Assembly: GCF_016924665.1 (NCBI RefSeq)
Contig: NZ_JAFFJT010000010.1
Location: 124,001 to 188,000, forward strand
Length of the DNA stretch: 64,000 bases
Source: Nocardioides sp. SYSU D00038
GTDB lineage: Bacteria > Actinomycetota > Actinomycetes > Propionibacteriales > Nocardioidaceae
Direction: 5' to 3'
The translations under genes and the position numbers were made by a program. The notes below the pieces were generated by a model, which did no database searches, had not been told where the DNA came from, and worked only from the letters and a program-made list of their open reading frames with translations. Within the stretch, counting starts at the first letter, position 1; each line of letters begins with the position of its first letter. Shown piece after piece: positions 58,978 through 64,000 of this stretch.

Positions 58978-61563
58978 ATGTTCGAGCGGTTCACCGACCG
59001 AGCCCGACGCGTCGTCGTGCTGGCCCAGGAAGAGGCCCGCATGCTGTCGCACAACTACATCGGCACCGAGCACATCCTGCTCGGTCTCATCCACGAGGGT
59101 GAGGGCGTGGCGGCCAAGGCGCTCGAGAGCCTCGACATCTCGCTCGAGGCCGTGCGCGCCCAGGTCGAGGAGATCATCGGCCAGGGCCAGCAGGCCCCCA
59201 GCGGCCACATCCCCTTCACGCCGCGCGCCAAGAAGGTGCTCGAGCTGTCCCTGCGCGAGGCGCTCCAGCTCGGCCACTCCTACATCGGCACCGAGCACAT
59301 CCTGCTCGGCCTGATCCGCGAGGGCGAGGGCGTCGCCGCCCAGGTGCTGCAGAAGCTCGGCGCCGACCTCAACCGGGTCCGCCAGCAGGTCATCCAGCTG
59401 CTCTCCGGGTTCCAGGGCAAGGAGTCCTCGGCGGCCGCCGCGGCCCAGTCCGGAGCCTCCGGCGACACCCCGTCGTCGTCGCTGGTGCTCGACCAGTTCG
59501 GCCGCAACCTGACCCAGGACGCCCGCGAGGGCAAGCTCGACCCGGTCATCGGCCGCGAGCAGGAGATCGAGCGGGTCATGCAGATCCTCTCGCGCCGCAC
59601 GAAGAACAACCCCGTCCTCATCGGCGAGCCCGGCGTCGGCAAGACCACGATCGTCGAGGGCCTGGCCCAGGACATCGTCAAGGGCAACGTGCCCGAGACG
59701 CTCAAGGACAAGCAGATCTACACGCTCGACCTCGGGGCGCTGGTCGCCGGTTCGCGCTACCGCGGTGACTTCGAGGAGCGCCTGAAGAAGGTGCTCAAGG
59801 AGATCCGCACCCGCGGCGACATCGTGCTCTTCATCGACGAGATCCACACCCTCGTCGGTGCGGGCGCGGCCGAGGGCGCGATCGACGCCGCCAGCATCCT
59901 CAAGCCGATGCTGGCCCGCGGCGAGCTGCAGACCATCGGCGCGACCACCCTCGACGAGTACCGCAAGTACCTCGAGAAGGACGCCGCGCTCGAGCGCCGG
60001 TTCCAGCCGATCCAGGTCGCCGAGCCGTCGATCGCCCACACCATCGAGATGCTCAAGGGCCTGCGCGACCGCTACGAAGCCCACCACCGGGTGACGATCA
60101 CCGACGAGGCACTGGTCTCGGCGGCGACGCTGGCCGACCGCTACATCTCCGACCGGTTCCTGCCCGACAAGGCCATCGACCTGATCGACGAGGCCGGTTC
60201 GCGGCTGCGGATCCGCCGGATGACGGCGCCCGCCGACCTGCGCGAGTACGACGAGAAGATCGCCGAGGTGCGGCAGCGCAAGGAGGCCGCGATCGACGGC
60301 CAGGACTTCGAGGCCGCCGCGCGCCTGCGCGACGAGGAGAAGCAGCTGATCCTCAAGAAGTCCGACCGCGAGAAGCAGTGGCGGGCGGGCGACATGGACG
60401 AGGTCGCGGAGGTCGACGAGGAGCTGATCGCCGAGGTCCTGGCGGTCGCGACCGGCATCCCGATCGTCAAGCTGTCCGAGGAGGAGTCGACCCGGCTGCT
60501 CAAGATGGAGGACGAGCTCCACAAGCGCGTCATCGGCCAGGACGAGGCGGTCAAGGCGCTGTCGCGGGCCATCCGCCGTACCCGCGCCGGGCTCAAGGAC
60601 CCCAAGCGCCCCGGCGGGTCGTTCATCTTCGCCGGCCCCTCGGGCGTCGGCAAGACCTGGCTGTCGAAGACGCTGGCGGAGTTCCTCTTCGGCGACGAGG
60701 ACGCGCTCATCCAGCTCGACATGTCGGAGTTCGGCGAGAAGCACACCGTCTCGCGGCTGTTCGGCTCGCCTCCCGGCTACGTCGGCTACGAGGAGGGCGG
60801 CCAGCTCACCGAGAAGGTGCGGCGCAAGCCGTTCTCGGTGGTGCTCTTCGACGAGGTCGAGAAGGCGCACCCCGACATCTTCAACAGCCTGCTGCAGATC
60901 CTCGAGGAGGGTCGTCTCACCGACTCGCAGGGCCGGGTGGTCGACTTCAAGAACACCGTCATCATCATGACCACCAACCTCGGCACCCGCGACATCGCCA
61001 AGGGCATCAACCTCGGCTTCCAGCAGTCCGGTGACGCGGCCGGCTCCTACGAGCGGATGAAGGGCAAGGTGTCGGAGGAGCTCAAGCAGCACTTCCGGCC
61101 CGAGTTCCTCAACCGCGTCGACGAGGTCATCGTCTTCCCGCCGCTCTCGCAGGAGCAGATCGTGGCCATGGTCGACAACATGGTCGCCGCGGTCGAGGTC
61201 CGGCTGCGCGACCGCGACATGCAGCTCGAGCTGACCCAGCGGGCCAAGAACCTGCTGGCGGAGCGGGGCTTCGACCCGGTGCTGGGGGCGCGGCCGCTGC
61301 GCCGCACGATCCAGCGCGAGATCGAGGACGTGCTGGCCGAGAAGATGCTGTTCGGCGAGGTCGGCCCGGGCCAGATCGTGCTGGTCGACGTCGAGGGCGA
61401 GGGCCCGACGGCGACGTTCAGCTTCTCGGGCCAGAAGGTCGCGGCGCTGCCCGACCTGCCGCCGTTCGAGCCGGCCGGCGTCGAGCTCGGCGAGACCCTG
61501 CCCGAGGGCCCGGACGACTCCGAGGACCCGGTCGACGTCCCGCGCTCGGGTACCGACGACTGA
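58978..61563 (+). CDS. clpC: ATP-dependent Clp protease ATP-binding subunit ClpC
   Basis: 861 residues: two Clp-N repeats (about 1-145), AAA-1 with Walker A G216-EPGVGK-T223, the UVR motif in the middle domain ([20 protein letters not shown]) and AAA-2 with G553-PSGVGK-T560, then [10 protein letters not shown] upstream and the ClpP-docking region. Unfolds proteins for ClpP. The residue after the second Walker A is Trp561, where most ClpC have Glu. GAGGAG is 8 bases before ATG 58978; an in-frame TTG two codons earlier is not used. Confidence 0.97.
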   Translation: MFERFTDRARRVVVLAQEEARMLSHNYIGTEHILLGLIHEGEGVAAKALESLDISLEAVRAQVEEIIGQGQQAPSGHIPFTPRAKKVLELSLREALQLGHSYIGTEHILLGLIREGEGVAAQVLQKLGADLNRVRQQVIQLLSGFQGKESSAAAAAQSGASGDTPSSSLVLDQFGRNLTQDAREGKLDPVIGREQEIERVMQILSRRTKNNPVLIGEPGVGKTTIVEGLAQDIVKGNVPETLKDKQIYTLDLGALVAGSRYRGDFEERLKKVLKEIRTRGDIVLFIDEIHTLVGAGAAEGAIDAASILKPMLARGELQTIGATTLDEYRKYLEKDAALERRFQPIQVAEPSIAHTIEMLKGLRDRYEAHHRVTITDEALVSAATLADRYISDRFLPDKAIDLIDEAGSRLRIRRMTAPADLREYDEKIAEVRQRKEAAIDGQDFEAAARLRDEEKQLILKKSDREKQWRAGDMDEVAEVDEELIAEVLAVATGIPIVKLSEEESTRLLKMEDELHKRVIGQDEAVKALSRAIRRTRAGLKDPKRPGGSFIFAGPSGVGKTWLSKTLAEFLFGDEDALIQLDMSEFGEKHTVSRLFGSPPGYVGYEEGGQLTEKVRRKPFSVVLFDEVEKAHPDIFNSLLQILEEGRLTDSQGRVVDFKNTVIIMTTNLGTRDIAKGINLGFQQSGDAAGSYERMKGKVSEELKQHFRPEFLNRVDEVIVFPPLSQEQIVAMVDNMVAAVEVRLRDRDMQLELTQRAKNLLAERGFDPVLGARPLRRTIQREIEDVLAEKMLFGEVGPGQIVLVDVEGEGPTATFSFSGQKVAALPDLPPFEPAGVELGETLPEGPDDSEDPVDVPRSGTDD

Positions 61564-61575
61564 CGCTCCCAGCCA

Positions 61576-61628
61576 GCACCGACCCCCGGTGACCCCGTGC
61601 AAGCACGGGGGTCACCGGGGGTCGGTGC
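61576..61628. terminator. Long bidirectional terminator between clpC and mutY
   Basis: A 25-base arm starting GCACCGACCCCCGGTGACC and a 26-base complementary arm with one bulged base meet at AA. It starts 13 bases after the clpC stop and ends 2 bases before the mutY stop. Confidence 0.9.
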
Positions 61629-61630
61629 GT

Positions 61631-62512
61631 CTAGGGCAGGGCGTACGTCGTCGGGCCGGTCGCGACCGCCAACCCGTCGGCGACCAGCGAGGCCAGGCAC
61701 CGCTCCCGCTGCCCGGCGTCGGGCCAGGTGGCGTCGAGCCGGCGCTTGTCGACCGCTCCCTCGGCCTCGCGCAGCACCGCCATCAGCCGGCCACGGCACT
61801 GCCGGTCGGTGCCCTGCCAGGCCTGGCCCCGGCGGGGCGGGCCGTCGTGGGCGGGGTGGCCGGCCAGCCGCCAGGCGCACCGGTCACGCAGCGGGCAGGT
61901 CTCGCACGCCGGCCGGGCGGCCGTGCAGACCAGCGCGCCGAGCTCCATCACCGCGACCGCCCAGGTCGCCGCGGTGGGCGCGTCGTCGGGGAGCAGGCCG
62001 GCGGCGAGGTCGCGCTCGGCCCGGGTGACCGAGACCGGCGCCAGCTCGGTGCCGGAGACCGCTCGGGCCAGCACCCGGCGCACGTTGGTGTCGAGCACGA
62101 CGTGGCGCTGGCCGAAGGCGAAGCTGGCGACGGCGGCCGCGGTGTAGTCGCCGACGCCCGGCAGCGCGAGCAGGTCGGCGTGGTCGTCGGGCACCTCGCC
62201 GCCGTGCCGGTCCACGATGGCGACCGCCGCGGCGTGCAGCCGCAGCGCCCGGCGGGGGTAGCCCAGCCGACCCCAGGCGCGCACCGCCTCGCCGACCGGC
62301 TCGGCCGCCAGGTCGGCTGGGGTCGGCCACCGCTCCAGCCAGGCGGCGTGCACCGGCAGCACGCGGGTCACCGGCGTCTGCTGGAGCATCAGCTCCGAGA
62401 CCAGCACCGACCACGGCGAGGCCTCGGGCCGCCGCCACGGCAGGTCGCGGGCGTGCGCGTCGTACCAGTGGAGCACGGGCCCGTGCAGGTCGGTCGCGGT
62501 CATCGCCGCCAT
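61631..62512 (-). CDS. mutY: A/G-specific adenine glycosylase
   Basis: 293 residues. HhH-GPD fold: LPWRRPEASPWSVLVSELML, the helix-hairpin-helix LPGVGDYTAAAVASFAFGQ with the catalytic Asp in HVVLDTNVRRVLAR, and the 4Fe-4S loop C-X6-C-X2-C-X5-C (VCTAARPACETCPLRDRC). Removes A opposite 8-oxoG. The C-terminal MutT-like 8-oxoG domain is short and diverged. ATG 62512; ATG 62503 is possible. Divergent from the next gene. Confidence 0.95.
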   Translation of the reverse strand: MAAMTATDLHGPVLHWYDAHARDLPWRRPEASPWSVLVSELMLQQTPVTRVLPVHAAWLERWPTPADLAAEPVGEAVRAWGRLGYPRRALRLHAAAVAIVDRHGGEVPDDHADLLALPGVGDYTAAAVASFAFGQRHVVLDTNVRRVLARAVSGTELAPVSVTRAERDLAAGLLPDDAPTAATWAVAVMELGALVCTAARPACETCPLRDRCAWRLAGHPAHDGPPRRGQAWQGTDRQCRGRLMAVLREAEGAVDKRRLDATWPDAGQRERCLASLVADGLAVATGPTTYALP

Positions 62513-62552
62513 TCTCCCGGCGTGGGTACGACGCCGGGCCGCCCCCGGTGCC

Positions 62553-62558
62553 TACGGT
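62553..62558 (+). promoter_or_regulatory. -10 hexamer TACGGT
   Basis: TACGGT ends 6 bases before ATG 62565. Confidence 0.5.
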
Positions 62559-62564
62559 GTCCCC

Positions 62565-63413
62565 ATGCCGCGGACCGTTCGGGGATCACTGCCGCCGCAG
62601 GTGTACTGGCGGCGTCGGATGGTCGTGCTCGGCGCGGCCCTGGTGCTCGTGTTCGGCATCGCCAAGGTGCTCGGCAACGGCAGCGACGGAGCCGACGACC
62701 AGGCCGTCGACGACGCCCGGGCCAGCCAGGCGGCCGCCGACGCGTCGCCCGAGGCGGACTCCGGGTCGGACGACCCGACGCCGAGCGCGGACCCGACCCC
62801 CTCGCAGCCCACGCTGCCCGAGCCCACGGGACCCTGCGACGCCGCCGACCTGACCGTCACCCCGGTGGTGAAGAAGCCGGTGGCCGGCCGCACGGTCAAG
62901 ATCGTGCTCAACGTGCAGTCGATGGAGGCCGAGGCGTGCACCTGGTCGGTCTCGTCGGAGACGCTGACCATGAAGATCACCTCGGGCTCCGACGACATCT
63001 GGTCGAGCCAGGAGTGCCCGGCCTCGATCAAGCCGCGCGAGGTCGTCGTCCGCAAGGTGCTGCCCGGCAAGACCAAGGTGTGGTGGAACGCCCGCCGCTC
63101 CGACGAGGAGTGCACCAACCGCACCGCCTGGGCGCTGCCCGGCTACTACATCGTCCAGGCTGCCGCGCTGGGCGGCGAGCCGCTCGACACCCAGTTCCGC
63201 CTGACCGCGCCGGTCGCCGACACGGTCACCCAGTCGCCCGACCCGCAGGGCGGCAAGCAGACCAAGGGGCCTAGGCCCGGCAACGGCCAGGCTGGCGATC
63301 AGACCGGCAATCAGGCCGGTCAGCAGGGCGGCAACCAGGGCGGCAACCAGGGCGGTCAGCAGGGTGGCCGGCCCAGCGGGTCGCCGTCGGGTGCGGTCGA
63401 GCCGAACGGCTGA
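62565..63413 (+). CDS. Membrane-anchored extracellular protein with Gly/Gln-rich tail
   Basis: 282 residues: basic N-terminus, one membrane helix (MVVLGAALVLVFGIAKVLG), an acidic Asp/Ser/Pro linker, a ~130-residue beta domain with four cysteines (TGPCDAADLTVTPVV, EACTWSVSS, SSQECPASIKP, DEECTNRTAW), and a low-complexity tail with GGNQGGNQGGQQGG. The beta domain looks like an Ig-like surface domain. Function unknown. Convergent with disA. Confidence 0.75.
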   Translation: MPRTVRGSLPPQVYWRRRMVVLGAALVLVFGIAKVLGNGSDGADDQAVDDARASQAAADASPEADSGSDDPTPSADPTPSQPTLPEPTGPCDAADLTVTPVVKKPVAGRTVKIVLNVQSMEAEACTWSVSSETLTMKITSGSDDIWSSQECPASIKPREVVVRKVLPGKTKVWWNARRSDEECTNRTAWALPGYYIVQAAALGGEPLDTQFRLTAPVADTVTQSPDPQGGKQTKGPRPGNGQAGDQTGNQAGQQGGNQGGNQGGQQGGRPSGSPSGAVEPNG

Positions 63414-63440
63414 ACCTCCCCGCGCGGGCGGCGGTCCCGA

Positions 63441-63526
63441 GCGCACCCATGGCGCACAGGCGTGGTTCGTGCGGCCGCCCGGGGTGACCCGGGCGCACCA
63501 ACGGCGCACAGGCGCGGTTCGGGCGG
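63441..63526. repeat. Pair of 34-bp direct repeats
   Basis: GCGCACCCATGGCGCACAGG at 63441 and GCGCACCAACGGCGCACAGG at 63493 start two 34-base copies, period 52, with four or five differences. They lie between the convergent last two genes. Confidence 0.75.
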
Positions 63527-63556
63527 TCGTCGAACGATCCCGACCCGCGCCGACCC

Positions 63557-64000
63557 TCAGACGTACCGCTCGAGGATCGTCGACTCGGCCAGTCGGCTGA
63601 GCCCCTCGCGCACCGACTTCGCGCGCAGCTCGCCGACGCCCTCGACCAGCTGGAGGTCCTCGATGCTGGCGGCCAGCAGCTTCTGCAGGGTGCCGAAGTG
63701 CTCGACCAGCCGGTCGACCACCGACGACGGCAGCCGCGGCACCTTGGCGAGCAGCCGGTAGCCGCGGGGGGTGACGGCGCCGTCGAGGTGCTCGCCGTTC
63801 CCGAGCCCCAGGACGCGGGCGGCCGACGCGGGGTCGACCAGCTCGGTGGGGGAGAGGGCGCCGAGCCGCTCGAGCAGCTGCTCGGGGCTCTTGGTGCGGC
63901 GGCCGCTGGGCAGGTAGTCGCGGATCACCAGCTCGCGCTCGGCGTCGACGCCGGTGACGAGCTCCTCGAGCTGGAGCGAGAGCAGCCGGCCGTCGGTGCC
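63557..64000 (-). CDS. disA: DNA integrity scanning protein DisA, C-terminal part (5' partial)
   Basis: 148 residues of the C-terminus; the start and the diadenylate cyclase domain lie beyond the window. Visible: the end of the linker helices (LLSLQLEELVTGVDAERELV, VIRDYLPSGRR) and the helix-hairpin-helix domain LLAKVPRLPSSVVDRLVEHF, IEDLQLVEGVGELRAKSVRE that binds branched DNA. DisA makes c-di-AMP and stops on damaged DNA. It neighbours mutY and other repair genes in many actinobacteria. Confidence 0.92.
   Translation of the reverse strand, partial: GTDGRLLSLQLEELVTGVDAERELVIRDYLPSGRRTKSPEQLLERLGALSPTELVDPASAARVLGLGNGEHLDGAVTPRGYRLLAKVPRLPSSVVDRLVEHFGTLQKLLAASIEDLQLVEGVGELRAKSVREGLSRLAESTILERYV

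Noticed and set aside
1..64000. tRNA genes, insertion sequences, prophage or attachment sites
   Set aside because: No cloverleaf with a TTCGANNC-type arm, no transposase or integrase motif, and no target duplication was seen.

Overview
The window is about 64 kb of very GC-rich actinobacterial chromosome. Gene content and order, GTG/ATG starts with 1-4 bp stop/start overlaps, lsr2, clpC, disA, a mycobacterial-type tilS-hpt-ftsH-fol-pan-clpC order and the protein style all suggest Nocardioides or a close relative (Nocardioidaceae); the genus is inference. I see 65 protein genes, two of them cut by the window edges. I see no tRNA, rRNA, transposase, integrase or CRISPR array.

Layout. 1-1.5 kb: end of a repetitive secreted protein. 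1.6-12.9 kb: purine genes purD, purB, purC, purS and purQ, interspersed with an MFS exporter, an ABM-domain membrane protein, a HIT-like protein, an SRPBCC protein and an acyl-CoA ligase. 13-16.3 kb: a secreted protein, an alpha/beta hydrolase, a PrmC-like methyltransferase and two membrane proteins. 16.3-20.5 kb: an Old-Yellow-Enzyme oxidoreductase, a DapB-like dehydrogenase, an SDR and a metallo-beta-lactamase-fold protein; the first two transcription units carry perfect KstR-type operators, which points to steroid or lipid catabolism. 21.1-24.9 kb: a TPP riboswitch followed by a thiamine ABC importer (thiB-thiP-thiQ). 25-30.4 kb: a PAP2 protein, a NlpC/P60 wall hydrolase, an acyl-CoA oxidase-like enzyme and a methyltransferase.

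30.5-61.6 kb follows the gene order I recall for Mycobacterium tuberculosis Rv3628c-Rv3596c: ppa, dacB, zinc protease, tilS, hpt, ftsH, folE, folP, folB, folK, DUF3180, then DUF2520, panC, panD, (nadB, nadC), coaX, lsr2, clpC. Two cassettes interrupt this backbone. The first is a methyltransferase plus a sulfotransferase between folE and folP. The second is a 9 kb block with a GNAT protein, an osmoprotectant ABC importer, repeats, and a glycosyltransferase / sulfotransferase / glycosyltransferase trio that looks like surface-glycan sulfation. lysS is not found between coaX and lsr2. mutY and the 3' part of disA close the window.

Non-coding structure is the most unusual part. A family of about 125 bp imperfect palindromes with CTGGTYGAG / CTCRACCAG ends occurs about 13 times, whole or partial, at five intergenic loci. 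Two of these loci also carry a second element of about 250-280 bp (called B here) with a conserved stem that tolerates a G-T to A-T change. There is also a 4 x 73 bp tandem repeat after folE, a 22 bp perfect inverted repeat, and a triple palindrome array between convergent genes.

Many genes look leaderless: a TANNNT -10 hexamer ends 6-8 bp before the start codon. At four junctions the TAG stop codon of the upstream gene is itself the first half of that -10 box.
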